Assembly: GCF_963974575.1 (NCBI RefSeq)
Contig: NZ_CAXBBQ010000004.1
Coordinates: 62,001 to 126,000 of the forward strand
Reading direction: 5' to 3'
From: Sphingosinicella sp963974575
GTDB taxonomy: Bacteria; Pseudomonadota; Alphaproteobacteria; Sphingomonadales; Sphingomonadaceae
DNA length: 64,000 bases
Shown here: positions 26,429 through 35,497 of the stretch, piece by piece
How positions within the stretch are numbered: position 1 is the first letter of the stretch
How the letters are laid out: each line of letters starts with the position of its first letter
Made by a program: the position numbers and the translations under genes
The notes under the pieces: model-generated
Databases searched by the model: none
Told to the model about the DNA's origin: nothing
The model's input: only the letters and a program-made list of their open reading frames with translations

Positions 26429-26773
26429 ATGCGCTACCGCGTCACCAAGAGCTGGACGACGGTCTACAGCGATCCGATCACCGTCGACGCCGGAGAACGC
26501 CTTGTGTTGTCCGGCAAGGAAGACATGTGGGAAGGCCACCGCTGGTTGTGGGCGCGGAGCGCAGCGGGAAAAGAGGGCTGGGTGCCGGACACGCTGATCA
26601 CCTCAGGCCCCGAAGGCGCGGTCGCACGGAGCGCCTACACGGCGGTCGAACTGGACTGCGTGGTGGGCGATGTATTGGAAGCCGTCGATGAAACCCATGG
26701 CTGGGTGATGTGCCGCAACCCGGAGGGGCGAGCAGGCTGGGTACCCCGCAGCCACCTTGAAGCCACCGAATAG
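26429..26773 (+). CDS. SH3-like domain protein
   Basis: 114 residues, no signal peptide. Two tandem SH3-like units: YRVTKSWTTVYSDPITVDAGERL...EGHRWLWARSAAGKEGWVPDTLI, and a second ending GWVMCRNPEGRAGWVPRSHLE. The GWVP pattern closing each unit marks the repeat. Usually a small cytoplasmic binding protein; partner unknown. It starts 10 nt after the phosphotransferase stop, so probably the last gene of the purD transcript. Confidence 0.8.
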   Translation: MRYRVTKSWTTVYSDPITVDAGERLVLSGKEDMWEGHRWLWARSAAGKEGWVPDTLITSGPEGAVARSAYTAVELDCVVGDVLEAVDETHGWVMCRNPEGRAGWVPRSHLEATE

Positions 26774-26790
26774 AACAGGGCGAATAGAAC

Positions 26791-26814
26791 GGGGCGACCG
26801 TTTCCGGCCGCCCC
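26791..26814. terminator. hairpin between convergent SH3-like and aminopeptidase genes
   Basis: Ten-bp stem with one A-C mismatch (26791-26800 with 26805-26814), TTTC loop, located between stops at 26773 and 26821. No T-run on either side, so termination is plausible but not certain. Confidence 0.45.
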
Positions 26815-26820
26815 CAACGA

Positions 26821-28383
26821 TCAGCGTCCGCCCTCGCCCGCCGCGCGCGGCACTGGTTTCCAGTTGCGCACGAAACTGTCGAGAAGCTGGACGCCATACC
26901 CGACCGCACCCTTAGGCGCCTTGGGCTGCGCAGTGTCCGTCCAGACCGTGAAGGCGACATCGAGATGCGCCCACGGCGTTTCTGGCTTCACGAACGCGCC
27001 GATGAAATGCGCGCCGAGGCCGGCGCCCGGCCTTCCGCCTTCAGCTGAATTCAGAATATCGGCGACACCCGACTTCATCGTTTCGGCGTAAGCTTCATGC
27101 AGCGGCAGCTGCCAAAGCGGCTCGCCGACCGCCTTGCCCGCAGCCATGAGCTGCGCAGCGAGAGCGTCGTGGCGACTGAAAAGCCCTGCGTAATCGTCTC
27201 CCAGCGCACCGCCGACTGAGCCGGTGAGCGTCGCGATATCGACGATCGCCGCCGGGTTGTACCGCGCCTCCGCGTAGGAGATGGCGTCGGCCAGCACGAG
27301 GCGACCTTCGGCATCGGTGTTCGTCACCTCGATGGTCTTGCCGTTGTAGGCTTTCACGACGTCGCCGGGGCGTGTCGCGCCGCCGTCCGGCATGTTCTCC
27401 GCAAGTGCTGCCACTGCCACGACGTTGACGGGTGCCCCGCTCTTCGCGAGCGAGAGCGCGGTGCCCACCACCGCCGCTGCGCCGGCCATATCCGTCCGCA
27501 TCCGCCACATGCCTGCGCCGGGCTTCAGCGAAACACCACCCGAATCGAAGGTGATGCCCTTGCCCGCGAGCACCAGCGGCGCCTCGCTGCCACCGCCGCG
27601 ATATTCGACGATCAGCATCCTAGGGGGGCGCGGTGAGCCTTTGCCGACACTAAGGATCGAGCCCATGCCGAGCTTTTCCATCTCCGGCACGCCAAGCGCT
27701 TCGATGCGCACCTTGGCGACGCCCTTGAAGGCTTCGCGCACGCGCTCCACGAACACTTCGGGGTATTTGATGTTGGAGGGCTCGCTGATCAGATCGCGCG
27801 TGAGCGTGACGCCCTCGACAAGCGCCTTGCCCTGCGCGGTGTAGCTGTTCGCACCGGTTGCACCGACCACGGTGAGCGGCGCATCCCGGCCCGCCGCGCG
27901 CGGCTTTGCCGAGGGCGCCTTGTAGCGATCGAAACTGTACGCCCCGAGGTCCGCGCCGATGGCGAGATCGGCGGCGGCATTCACCGCGCCAGGCGCGAGG
28001 CCCGACGCGAGAAGCGCGACAGGACCATCCGCCGATGCGGTTTCCCGCGCGGCGAGGCCGCCGATGTCCTGGAGCCCGGCGGGCGTCAGCCCATCCTTCG
28101 CACCAATGACGACGATCTGCTGCCAGGCGCCGATGCCGCGCAGGGTGAGCGTCGATTTCGATTTGTAATCGAATGCCGCAGCGTCGAGCGCACGGCCGAC
28201 GGCATCGCGGGTCGCAGTATCGAGCGAGGCGCCGCGTACCGCCAGATCCTCCTTCGCGGAGAGCGGCAGAACGATCGCTGCGCTGCCATCCGGCGCACGA
28301 TCAGCAAAAGCGACCGGGCGCGCTTCGGCTGCTGTAGTTCCGAAAAGGCCCGCCAGAAACACCGCAACTGCAATTTCACGCAT
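26821..28383 (-). CDS. exported leucyl aminopeptidase family protein (M17)
   Basis: 520 residues; GAGGAG lies 9 nt before the ATG at 28383. The C-terminal catalytic domain has the M17 hallmarks: LAGKGITFDSGGVSLKPG (metal Lys and Asp), DMAGAAAVVG, and NTDAEGRLVLADA. Two metal ions would be held by these residues and peptides cleaved from the N-terminus. The N-terminus MREIAVAVFLAGLFGTTAAEA reads as a signal peptide, unlike the cytoplasmic E. coli PepA, so this copy likely works in the periplasm. Transcribed divergently from the HD-GYP gene. Confidence 0.92.
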   Translation of the reverse strand: MREIAVAVFLAGLFGTTAAEARPVAFADRAPDGSAAIVLPLSAKEDLAVRGASLDTATRDAVGRALDAAAFDYKSKSTLTLRGIGAWQQIVVIGAKDGLTPAGLQDIGGLAARETASADGPVALLASGLAPGAVNAAADLAIGADLGAYSFDRYKAPSAKPRAAGRDAPLTVVGATGANSYTAQGKALVEGVTLTRDLISEPSNIKYPEVFVERVREAFKGVAKVRIEALGVPEMEKLGMGSILSVGKGSPRPPRMLIVEYRGGGSEAPLVLAGKGITFDSGGVSLKPGAGMWRMRTDMAGAAAVVGTALSLAKSGAPVNVVAVAALAENMPDGGATRPGDVVKAYNGKTIEVTNTDAEGRLVLADAISYAEARYNPAAIVDIATLTGSVGGALGDDYAGLFSRHDALAAQLMAAGKAVGEPLWQLPLHEAYAETMKSGVADILNSAEGGRPGAGLGAHFIGAFVKPETPWAHLDVAFTVWTDTAQPKAPKGAVGYGVQLLDSFVRNWKPVPRAAGEGGR

Positions 28384-28519
28384 TCAGAAACACTCCTCAT
28401 GACAAGTTCCGGACAATGCCAGCAGCCCCGCCGCAGATGCAAGATCAACAGCGGGCCGCACCTGTATTTGAACTTATCTTCTATTAACCTTGACCGTCAG
28501 CACCTCGTTCAAGGGTCAT

Positions 28520-29869
28520 ATGCCAAAAGATGTGCCGGGGACGGCGCGATTCGCGCTTCAAAAACAGGAACTTCGGGTGCTGAGGCGAATTCGACGCGAT
28601 CAGGTGCGATCCGGCATGTTCATACATGCGATGGAGGGGTCCTGGTTTTCCCACCCTTTCATCAAGGCCGGTTTCGTTCTGAGCGATCCTGAGGACGTCG
28701 AGGCCCTGCGCAGCAGCCGTGTCGATGGCGTCGTCATCGATACCGAGAAGGGCGCTGACATCCTTATGGAACAGAACGTCGCCCGCTCGGCTCCGGCCTC
28801 CGAAGCGCACACGGAGCCGAAGCGCCCGGCGCCGACAATCGAAGCTACGCCTCTGGAGGTGATCGTTCCGCTGAACGCCGAGACCCCGCCCGCAATCACG
28901 ACTGTCGCGTCGGACGCGCCGTGCAGCATGGCAGAGGAATATGGACGCGCAAACGCCATCGCCGCACACGCCAAGCGGGTAATGACCGAGCTTTACGATC
29001 AGGCGAGGCTGGGCAAGATCGTGGAGGCGGACACGCTGGTGCCGCTGGTGGACGACATTGCCGGCTCGCTTGCGCGCAACCGATCCGCGCTGACCAGCAT
29101 TCTAAGGCTCAAATCCAAGGACGAATACACGTACGTGCACTCGGTGGCGGTTTCGGCGCTGATGATCAACATGGGGCGCGAGATCGGCGGCTTCGATGCC
29201 GGGACGCTACGCAACATGGGTGTTGCCGGGCTTCTCCACGACATCGGCAAAATGGCAATGCCCGAAGCGGTGCTCGGCAAGCCGGGCGACCTCACCAACG
29301 AGGAGTTCTCCATTATGAAGACGCATCCGGAGCGCGGCCATGCGCTGCTCCGGCGCAGTCGAGAGGTACCCGACATGGCACTCGACGTCTGCCTGCATCA
29401 CCACGAGCGGGTGAATGGCACCGGCTATCCCCAACGGCTGAAGGGCAACCAGATCACATTGTTTTCGCGCGTAGGAGCGATCTGCGACGTTTATGACGCG
29501 CTAACCTCCAACCGCCCCTACAAGACCGCTTGGGAGGCGAACAGGGCGCTGAAAACCATGTTCAGCTGGCGAGGACACTTCGATAATGATCTCCTTACCG
29601 CATTCATCCGCTCAGTCGGAATCTATCCGGTGGGAACGCTAGTGAAGCTGCGTTCTAACCACCTTGCGCTCGTACTCGACATCAACACTGCGGACCTGAC
29701 GCGGCCGGTGGTGCGCGCGTTCTATTCGATCACCAATTGCGCACCCATCCCGTCACAGGACATCAACCTGCTGCTGGATGGGAACGGCGATGCAATCGTT
29801 TCGTCCGAAAACCCCGAAGCGTGGGATCTCGCAGACTGGGAAACGCGCTGGAGCGCCCTCGCCGCCTGA
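28520..29869 (+). CDS. HD-GYP domain c-di-GMP phosphodiesterase
   Basis: 449 residues from ATG 28520, with AAGGG just upstream. Residues ~15-90 match the DUF3391 domain found before HD-GYP (LRRIRRDQVRSGMFIHAMEGSWFSHPF). A low-complexity linker follows, then HD-GYP: H240-D-I-G-K, HHHERVNGTGYP, and VGAICDVYDALTSNRPYK. The GYP loop reads NGTGYP rather than DGxGYP. The family hydrolyses cyclic di-GMP and affects motility or biofilm. Monocistronic by position. Confidence 0.92.
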   Translation: MPKDVPGTARFALQKQELRVLRRIRRDQVRSGMFIHAMEGSWFSHPFIKAGFVLSDPEDVEALRSSRVDGVVIDTEKGADILMEQNVARSAPASEAHTEPKRPAPTIEATPLEVIVPLNAETPPAITTVASDAPCSMAEEYGRANAIAAHAKRVMTELYDQARLGKIVEADTLVPLVDDIAGSLARNRSALTSILRLKSKDEYTYVHSVAVSALMINMGREIGGFDAGTLRNMGVAGLLHDIGKMAMPEAVLGKPGDLTNEEFSIMKTHPERGHALLRRSREVPDMALDVCLHHHERVNGTGYPQRLKGNQITLFSRVGAICDVYDALTSNRPYKTAWEANRALKTMFSWRGHFDNDLLTAFIRSVGIYPVGTLVKLRSNHLALVLDINTADLTRPVVRAFYSITNCAPIPSQDINLLLDGNGDAIVSSENPEAWDLADWETRWSALAA

Positions 29870-29934
29870 TTGCGAGGGATAGATCGCAGCCGCGGCGTTT
29901 TCTAGTATCGGGGGGAACCAGCAAGAGGCACCCC

Positions 29935-30468
29935 ATGCGTCCGATCATCGATATCGCGGAAGTTTCGAAACGCCTTCTCGGCAGCGCGCCGGAAGACCTC
30001 GGTCACCACGAAAAGCGCGTACTCGAACATGTTTCTAAGCGAACACCGATCAGTCGCGATGCAGGGCTGATCGCCGAGGAGGACGCAACATTCGGAGATC
30101 GGCTGGCGGACCGAGTCGCAGAGGTCGGCGGCTCGTGGGGCTTCATCATAGCGTTTGCCGTTATTCTGTTCGGCTGGATGCTGCTGAACAGCGGGATTCT
30201 GAAGGAGCTGGGGCTCGCCTTCGATCCCTATCCCTACATCTTTCTCAACCTGATGCTATCGACGCTCGCCGCCATACAAGCCCCCGTCATCATGATGAGC
30301 CAGAACCGGCAGGCAGACAAAGACCGGCTCGCCGCGCGGCTCGATTATGAAGTGAACCTGCGCGCCGAGCTTGAAATCCTGAGGCTTCACGAGAAGCTCG
30401 ACATGGCGGTGATCGATACGCTGCGCCGGCTGGAGGCGGACGTGGCAGCACTGAGAGCGCAGCGTTAG
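29935..30468 (+). CDS. DUF1003 membrane protein
   Basis: 177 residues from ATG 29935, 7 nt after AAGAGG. Soluble N-terminus, then two transmembrane helices (WGFIIAFAVILFGWMLLN and YIFLNLMLSTLAAIQAPVIMM) and the conserved MSQNRQADKDRLAARLDYEVNLRAELEI helix, all DUF1003 features. The soluble C-terminal helix is probably cytoplasmic. Function unknown. Its stop shares 4 nt with the convergent CorC-like gene. Confidence 0.88.
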   Translation: MRPIIDIAEVSKRLLGSAPEDLGHHEKRVLEHVSKRTPISRDAGLIAEEDATFGDRLADRVAEVGGSWGFIIAFAVILFGWMLLNSGILKELGLAFDPYPYIFLNLMLSTLAAIQAPVIMMSQNRQADKDRLAARLDYEVNLRAELEILRLHEKLDMAVIDTLRRLEADVAALRAQR

Positions 30469-31772
30469 GGTTCGGGGTTCGCCGCGGGCGCCGCGAGAAG
30501 GCGATCGATCTTGCGGCCGTCCATGTCGACTATCTCGAAGCGCCAGTCATCGTAGGCAAAGGTCTCGCCAATCTCCGGGAGATGCGTGAGCACGCTGAGC
30601 GCGAAACCGGCGACGGTCTGGTAGTCGCGGTCTGCCGGAAGCCGGGTGCCGAGCGTTTCGGCCATCTCGTCGGCGGGCATCGATCCGGCGAGCAGCCAGC
30701 TACCATCACCGCGCTCCACGGCGTCGGGCTCGCTGCCCTCGTCGAGATCAGATTTGAACGCCCCCGCGATCGCCGCGAGCAGGTCGGCCGGCGTGAGGAT
30801 GCCTTCAAAATGGCCGTACTCATCGTGAACGAGCGCGATCGGCACGTCCGCGCGACGCAGGACTTCGAGCGCGTCCGCCGCATCCATCGCATCGGGAACG
30901 ACGGGCGCAGGCCGGAGCAGCGCCCTCAGATCGAGCGACCGGCCATCGAGGATCGCGGCCACGACATCGCGCGCCTGCACCACGCCGACGATCCGGTCGA
31001 CCGAACCCTCGGCGACCGGCAGGCGCGTGTGCGGCGTCGCGATCAGCTCGGCACGAAGCTCGGCCTCGTCCGCCTCGATGTCGAGCCAGTCGATCTCTGT
31101 ACGCGGCGTCATGACCGCACGCACCGAACGGTTGGCGAGGCGCATCACGCCGCTGATCATCTGGCGCTCGCTCTCCTCGATCACGCCGGCGTTGGTCGCT
31201 TCCGAGACGATGAGGTGGAGTTCCTCGGCGGTGACATGATCGGCGTTTTCCTGCGCCGCGCCGAACAGCCGGAGCAGCGTTTTCGTCGAGCGCTCGAGCA
31301 CCCAGACCAGCGGCGCGGTGACGCGCGAGAGCACCGACATCGGCGCCGCGATCAGCACGGCGATACGTTCCGGGCTGCGCAGCGCGAGCTGTTTCGGCAC
31401 CAACTCGCCCACTGTGAGCGACAAATAGGTAATGAACGAAACGACGAGCACGATCCCAGCTTCGCCCGACAGTCGCGCCGGCACGCCGAGCGCTTGCAGC
31501 CGCTCCGCCACCGGCCCGCCAAGCGTTGCGCCTGAGTAGGCACCCGCGATGATGCCGACGAGCGTGATGCCGATCTGCACGGTGGAGAGAAAGCGCGAAG
31601 GTTCGTCGTGGAGCGACAGCGCCATGCGCGACCCGGGCTTGTCCGCGTTCACCATCGCTTGCAGTCGTGCCCGGCGTGACGAGACGACAGACATCTCCGA
31701 CATGGCGAACACGCCGTTCAAAGCAATGAGAACTAGGATGATCCCGACGTCGGACCAGGGAAAGGGTTGCAT
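30465..31772 (-). CDS. HlyC/CorC family (CNNM-like) membrane protein
   Basis: 435 residues from the ATG at 31772, with AAGGAAAGG upstream; a GTG at 31778 is possible. N-terminal CNNM/DUF21 membrane domain with several helices (VGIILVLIALNGVFAMSEMSVVSSRRARL..., FLSTVQIGITLVGIIAGAYSGATLGG), a CBS pair in the middle (VMTPRTEIDWLDIEA..., VPIALVHDEYGHFEGILT), and a C-terminal CorC_HlyC domain (GDGSWLLAGSMPADEM...YQTVAGFAL). Family members are linked with magnesium or cobalt export; the name hemolysin is historical. Convergent with the DUF1003 gene. Confidence 0.92.
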   Translation of the reverse strand: MQPFPWSDVGIILVLIALNGVFAMSEMSVVSSRRARLQAMVNADKPGSRMALSLHDEPSRFLSTVQIGITLVGIIAGAYSGATLGGPVAERLQALGVPARLSGEAGIVLVVSFITYLSLTVGELVPKQLALRSPERIAVLIAAPMSVLSRVTAPLVWVLERSTKTLLRLFGAAQENADHVTAEELHLIVSEATNAGVIEESERQMISGVMRLANRSVRAVMTPRTEIDWLDIEADEAELRAELIATPHTRLPVAEGSVDRIVGVVQARDVVAAILDGRSLDLRALLRPAPVVPDAMDAADALEVLRRADVPIALVHDEYGHFEGILTPADLLAAIAGAFKSDLDEGSEPDAVERGDGSWLLAGSMPADEMAETLGTRLPADRDYQTVAGFALSVLTHLPEIGETFAYDDWRFEIVDMDGRKIDRLLAAPAANPEP

Positions 31773-31836
31773 GATCACCTTTCCTTATACGGCGGAAACA
31801 GGCATTTGAAGCCCGGACTTGGGGGAAAGGATCGCA

Positions 31837-32583
31837 ATGCTGAATGTTGTTACGCGTGCGGGCATGGAACCAGCGCTTGCCCTCGTCCACGGCTGGACGT
31901 GCGATCACTGCGCCATGCAGCCGGTCGCCGACGCGTTTCCGGCCCAGAAGGCGGTGATGCCGGACCTTCCCGGCCACGGCGCGAGCGCGAAGACGGGTGA
32001 CTATGCGATCCCGGCACAGACTGAAGCCGTGCTGGCGGCGATGCCCGAGCGCGCGATCTGGGTGGGCCATTCGATGGGCGCGCAGATCGTGGTGGAGGCG
32101 GCAGCGCGCGCGCCGGAGCGGGTAATGGCTGCGGTGCTGCTCGATCCGGCCGCGATCCAGCCGATGGAAGCAGCCTTCGCGGGGCGGGACCGCATGAAGA
32201 CAGACCTTGCGACGACGGACGACTTCCCCGCGCTGATGCGCCGCTTTTCAGGCGGCATGATGATCGCGCCGACCGATGCGGAGGCGGTGCGCGCGCTCGC
32301 CGATACGCAAGCCTCCGCCGACCCGGACGTGGCGCGCGCGGGTTGGGACGCGATCTGGAGCTGGGACGGCCCGGCGGCTTTCGCGGCACTTTCAGTGCCG
32401 ACGCTCGTTATCACCGTCGAGCGGACGATGAACCGGCTTTCGGACCTTTCGAAGCTGAACCGCAACATCGCGACCGCGCAGGTGACGGGATCAGGCCATA
32501 TGCTGCAGTTCGAGGTGATGGAGCAGGTCGCGGCGATGATGCGCCGGTTTTTTGATCTGAACGGCCTGCTCAGCACGCGTTAA
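31837..32583 (+). CDS. alpha/beta-fold hydrolase
   Basis: 248 residues from ATG 31837, 6 nt after GGGGGAAAGG. Fold markers: LVHGWTCDH near the oxyanion hole, DLPGHGAS, nucleophile elbow VGHSMGAQ (Ser), LLDPA, and the catalytic His in GSGHMLQFE near the C-terminus. The acid is probably in the VPTLVITVE strand region. An esterase-like enzyme of unknown substrate. Reads divergently from the CorC-like gene. Confidence 0.85.
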   Translation: MLNVVTRAGMEPALALVHGWTCDHCAMQPVADAFPAQKAVMPDLPGHGASAKTGDYAIPAQTEAVLAAMPERAIWVGHSMGAQIVVEAAARAPERVMAAVLLDPAAIQPMEAAFAGRDRMKTDLATTDDFPALMRRFSGGMMIAPTDAEAVRALADTQASADPDVARAGWDAIWSWDGPAAFAALSVPTLVITVERTMNRLSDLSKLNRNIATAQVTGSGHMLQFEVMEQVAAMMRRFFDLNGLLSTR

Positions 32584-32658
32584 TCTGAAGTGCTGTTGGA
32601 ACAAGCACGCGGCTTCCCGCGTATTTGCGACGCAAACAGAAATGGAGATCAGGGGCTT

Positions 32659-33336
32659 ATGTCTATCCGAGCGAAAATGGTGGCGAGCGCCACTGCGGCG
32701 AGCCTGCTGCTGACGACGGCCTGCGTGACCAACCCGGAAACCGGCAAGAAGGAACTCTCGAAGACTGCGATCGGCGCCGCGCTTGGCGCGGGCGCGGGTG
32801 CGGGCCTCGGCGCCATCATCGGCGGCAAACGCAATCGCACCGAAGTGCTGGTCGGAACCGGCGTCGGCGCGCTCGCAGGCGCGGCGGTCGGCGCCTACAT
32901 GGACAAGCAGGAGAAGGAGCTGCGCGAAAAGACCGCGGGCACGGGCATCGATGTCGTGCGCCAGGGCGACGAAATCGTGCTCAACATGCCTTCGAAGGTA
33001 ACGTTCGATGTCGACTCAGCGCTTGTCAGCCCGCGGTTCCAGCCGACGCTGAACGAGGTCGCGCGCGTGCTGTCGCAGTACGAGAAGACCTTCGTCGACG
33101 TGATCGGACACACCGATTCGACCGGATCTGATGCTTACAACATGACGCTCTCGCAGCGCCGCGCCGACAGCGTCGCCACCTATCTGTCGTCAAACGGCGT
33201 GCTGCGCGCACGCATCGCAACGCAGGGCATGGGCGAAAGCCAGCCGATCGCCAGCAACGACAGCGAAACGGGACGCGCGCAGAACCGCCGCGTCGAGATC
33301 AAGCTCGTGCCGGTAACGGAAACCGCGACAAGCTAG
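32659..33336 (+). CDS. OmpA-family outer-membrane lipoprotein
   Basis: 225 residues from ATG 32659. The N-terminus LLLTTAC gives a lipobox with Cys at residue 22. Two glycine-rich glycine-zipper segments (IGAALGAGAGAGLGAIIGG and GTGVGALAGAAVGAYM) suggest membrane association. The C-terminal OmpA-like peptidoglycan-binding domain has VTFDVDSALVSP, VIGHTDSTGSDAYN, LSQRRADSVATYL and ETGRAQNRRVEIKL. Similar to YiaD/Pal-type proteins anchoring outer membrane to peptidoglycan. Converges with the MBL-fold gene with a shared stop (CTAG). Confidence 0.92.
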   Translation: MSIRAKMVASATAASLLLTTACVTNPETGKKELSKTAIGAALGAGAGAGLGAIIGGKRNRTEVLVGTGVGALAGAAVGAYMDKQEKELREKTAGTGIDVVRQGDEIVLNMPSKVTFDVDSALVSPRFQPTLNEVARVLSQYEKTFVDVIGHTDSTGSDAYNMTLSQRRADSVATYLSSNGVLRARIATQGMGESQPIASNDSETGRAQNRRVEIKLVPVTETATS

Positions 33337-34397
33337 AGAAGATCGTCTCGTTCGATCGTGTCGGCGCCGCGCGGCAGGCTAAACAGCATGCCGTCGGCGC
33401 CGACAACGATCGGCCCTTCGTAGTGCGCCGCTGCGTCACGGAGGAAATAGGGTTCCAGAATGCGCAGCGGCAGCGGCGGAACGATGTGGTTCAAGACCAG
33501 CATTCGCACGTTCGCGGTCGCCGCCGCGCGCGCCGCATCTTCCGGCGAGGCGTGATAGCCGGGGATATCCGACATGATCTTGGCGGCACGCGCATTTCCG
33601 TCTGCCCGTAGTGCGCGCTCCAGCACGCTCACCATTCCGGCATTCAGGGCCTCATGGACGAGAATGTCGGCGCCTTTCGCCTGCTCCGCCACAATCGGAT
33701 CCGGCGCCGTATCACCGCTGATCACGACCGAGCGTCCAGCATAGTCGAACCGGTAGCCTACCGCCGGCCGAACGGGGTCGTGGCGGACCGGAAAGGCCGT
33801 GACGCGCAGACCACCGGCATCAAGAACAACCAAAGGTCGGTTGGCGGAAAACGCGTGCGGCACGGCACCGTGCCCCGCAGGAGGCACGATGTCCGCACCA
33901 TGATGAGCCACGCGGTAGCCGCGATCGAGCGCATAGGCAGCATTGAGGCCCTGAACGACCGCATCGACACCGGGCGGCCCGTAGACGGGAAGCGGCGCCG
34001 CGCTGCCGCTGCTCGCCCAGCGCAGGGTCATCAACTCGCCGATGCCGTCGATATGGTCTGAATGGAAATGCGTGAGCAGCAATGCCTCGATATCGCCGAC
34101 AGGCAAGCCCATGGCCCCAAGCCTACGAACTGATCCACCACCCGTATCGACAATAAACAGTCTTTTGCCGGCGATCACGGCCGTACACGGCCCGGCCCGG
34201 TTCGATGCCGAAAGCGGGGAGCCCGCGCCGCAAAGCGCCACGTGAAGACCGTCTGGCAAGCCGTCGCGTGCGTCGCGGTCGACGTTGGCTGCAGCCGCGC
34301 GGGCAAACAGCCGTTGCCCGATCTCAGGCTGAAAGTGACGGAACAACAGAGACGCGAAAACGAGAAGGACCAGCGCAGCCAGAATCTTCCACATCAT
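33333..34397 (-). CDS. membrane-anchored MBL-fold metallo-hydrolase
   Basis: 354 residues from the ATG at 34397, with AGGGGTGGGG directly upstream; the exact start among GTG 34403, ATG 34397 and ATG 34394 is uncertain. N-terminal hydrophobic helix (ILAALVLLVFASLLF) is an anchor or signal. The metallo-beta-lactamase fold has THFHSDHIDGIGE, SGDTAPDP, and LVLNHIVPP. The order resembles RNase Z/arylsulfatase-like MBL hydrolases acting on small esters. Substrate unknown. Convergent with the OmpA-like gene. Confidence 0.87.
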   Translation of the reverse strand: MMWKILAALVLLVFASLLFRHFQPEIGQRLFARAAAANVDRDARDGLPDGLHVALCGAGSPLSASNRAGPCTAVIAGKRLFIVDTGGGSVRRLGAMGLPVGDIEALLLTHFHSDHIDGIGELMTLRWASSGSAAPLPVYGPPGVDAVVQGLNAAYALDRGYRVAHHGADIVPPAGHGAVPHAFSANRPLVVLDAGGLRVTAFPVRHDPVRPAVGYRFDYAGRSVVISGDTAPDPIVAEQAKGADILVHEALNAGMVSVLERALRADGNARAAKIMSDIPGYHASPEDAARAAATANVRMLVLNHIVPPLPLRILEPYFLRDAAAHYEGPIVVGADGMLFSLPRGADTIERDDLL

Positions 34398-34599
34398 CCC
34401 CACCCCTGTTTCTTCAGAAGAAATTCGGCTAGATTCCACCCGATCGCAAGCTGAGACAAACAATTGGGCCGAGCGAGAGCCCGACCCAGTTGGCGACCCA
34501 TATTTGGGGTCCGCACATCATCGCAGAACGGGATTTTCCGAGCACTATCAATACTCGGAGGCCGTTTGGGCATAGATTTGGCGAGTCCCTTTCTTTTTA

Positions 34600-34626
34600 T
34601 TGAGAACCGTTCTCAAATGATATAAT
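34600..34626 (+). promoter_or_regulatory. promoter with Fur-box-like perfect palindrome
   Basis: The 17-nt sequence TTGAGAACCGTTCTCAA (34600-34616) is a perfect 7-1-7 inverted repeat (TGAGAAC-C-GTTCTCA), the layout of Fur boxes. It overlaps TTGAGA, usable as -35, with TATAAT at 34621-34626 (15-nt spacer). The methyltransferase ATG is at 34636, only 9 nt beyond the -10, so the transcript may be leaderless. A related sequence sits at 40610-40626 before sdhC. Confidence 0.6.
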
Positions 34627-34635
34627 GCATCATCC

Positions 34636-35487
34636 ATGAAAAACGCATCTCAAATCGACGACTGGAACGGCGCGACGGGTGCGCGCTGGGTGGACAATCA
34701 GGAACGGCTCGATCGCATCCTCGCGCCCTACGGCGATGCCGCGTTGGCCGCGGCCGCCGCCCGGCCGGGCGAGGCGGTGCTCGACATCGGCTGCGGTGCG
34801 GGCGTCACGACGCTGGCGCTTGCCGCTAGCGTGCTGCCTGACGGCCGTGTGGTGGGCGTCGACATCTCGGAGCCGCTCGTCGCCCGCGCGCGGGAACGCG
34901 CCGCAGCCGCCGCAATGCCGATCGACTTCAGGTTGGAAGACGCAGGCCGTGCAGCCCTGCCCGACGCTGCCTTCGACCTTCTCTTTTCGCGCTTCGGCGT
35001 GATGTTCTTCGACGCACCTACGGAAGCTTTCCGCCACATGCGCACAGCGCTGAAACCCGGCGGGCGCCTTACCTTCATCTGCTGGCGTAGCGCCGCTGAA
35101 AACGACTGGGCGAAGCTGCCGATCGCAGCGCTGCGCGGCATCGTGCCGATCCCTGAGTCGAACCCGGATGCCCCCGGCCCGTATGCGTTCGGCAACCGCC
35201 TGCGCGTGGAAGCCATCCTTGCCGATGCAGGTTTCACCGATGTGGAGATCAAGCCCTTCGACGCCCCGCTCATATACGGAATCGGGGCGAGCCGGGAGGC
35301 CGCGCTCGACGACGCCATGGAGTATATGACTCAGATTGGCCCGGTCCCGCGCCTGCTCGCGGACAAGCCCGACGACGTGCGCGAGAAGGCCATGGCTGCC
35401 GTGCGTGCAGCGCTTGAGACACGGCTGAGCGATGCCGGCGTTATCATTGATGGTGCCGCGTGGGTGGTGACCGGACGTAACCCTTGA
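34636..35487 (+). CDS. class I SAM-dependent methyltransferase
   Basis: 283 residues. The SAM-binding core has VLDIGCGAGVTTLALA (motif I), VVGVDISEPLVARARE, and FDLLFSRFGVMFFD; C-terminal LKPGGRLTFICW closes the fold. Similar to ubiquinone/menaquinone biosynthesis-like methyltransferases, but the acceptor cannot be told. The ATG lies too close to the -10 for a ribosome site. It may be iron-regulated through the palindrome at 34600-34616. The toxin-antitoxin operator follows 18 nt after the stop. Confidence 0.88.
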   Translation: MKNASQIDDWNGATGARWVDNQERLDRILAPYGDAALAAAAARPGEAVLDIGCGAGVTTLALAASVLPDGRVVGVDISEPLVARARERAAAAAMPIDFRLEDAGRAALPDAAFDLLFSRFGVMFFDAPTEAFRHMRTALKPGGRLTFICWRSAAENDWAKLPIAALRGIVPIPESNPDAPGPYAFGNRLRVEAILADAGFTDVEIKPFDAPLIYGIGASREAALDDAMEYMTQIGPVPRLLADKPDDVREKAMAAVRAALETRLSDAGVIIDGAAWVVTGRNP

Positions 35488-35497
35488 GCCGTTACGG

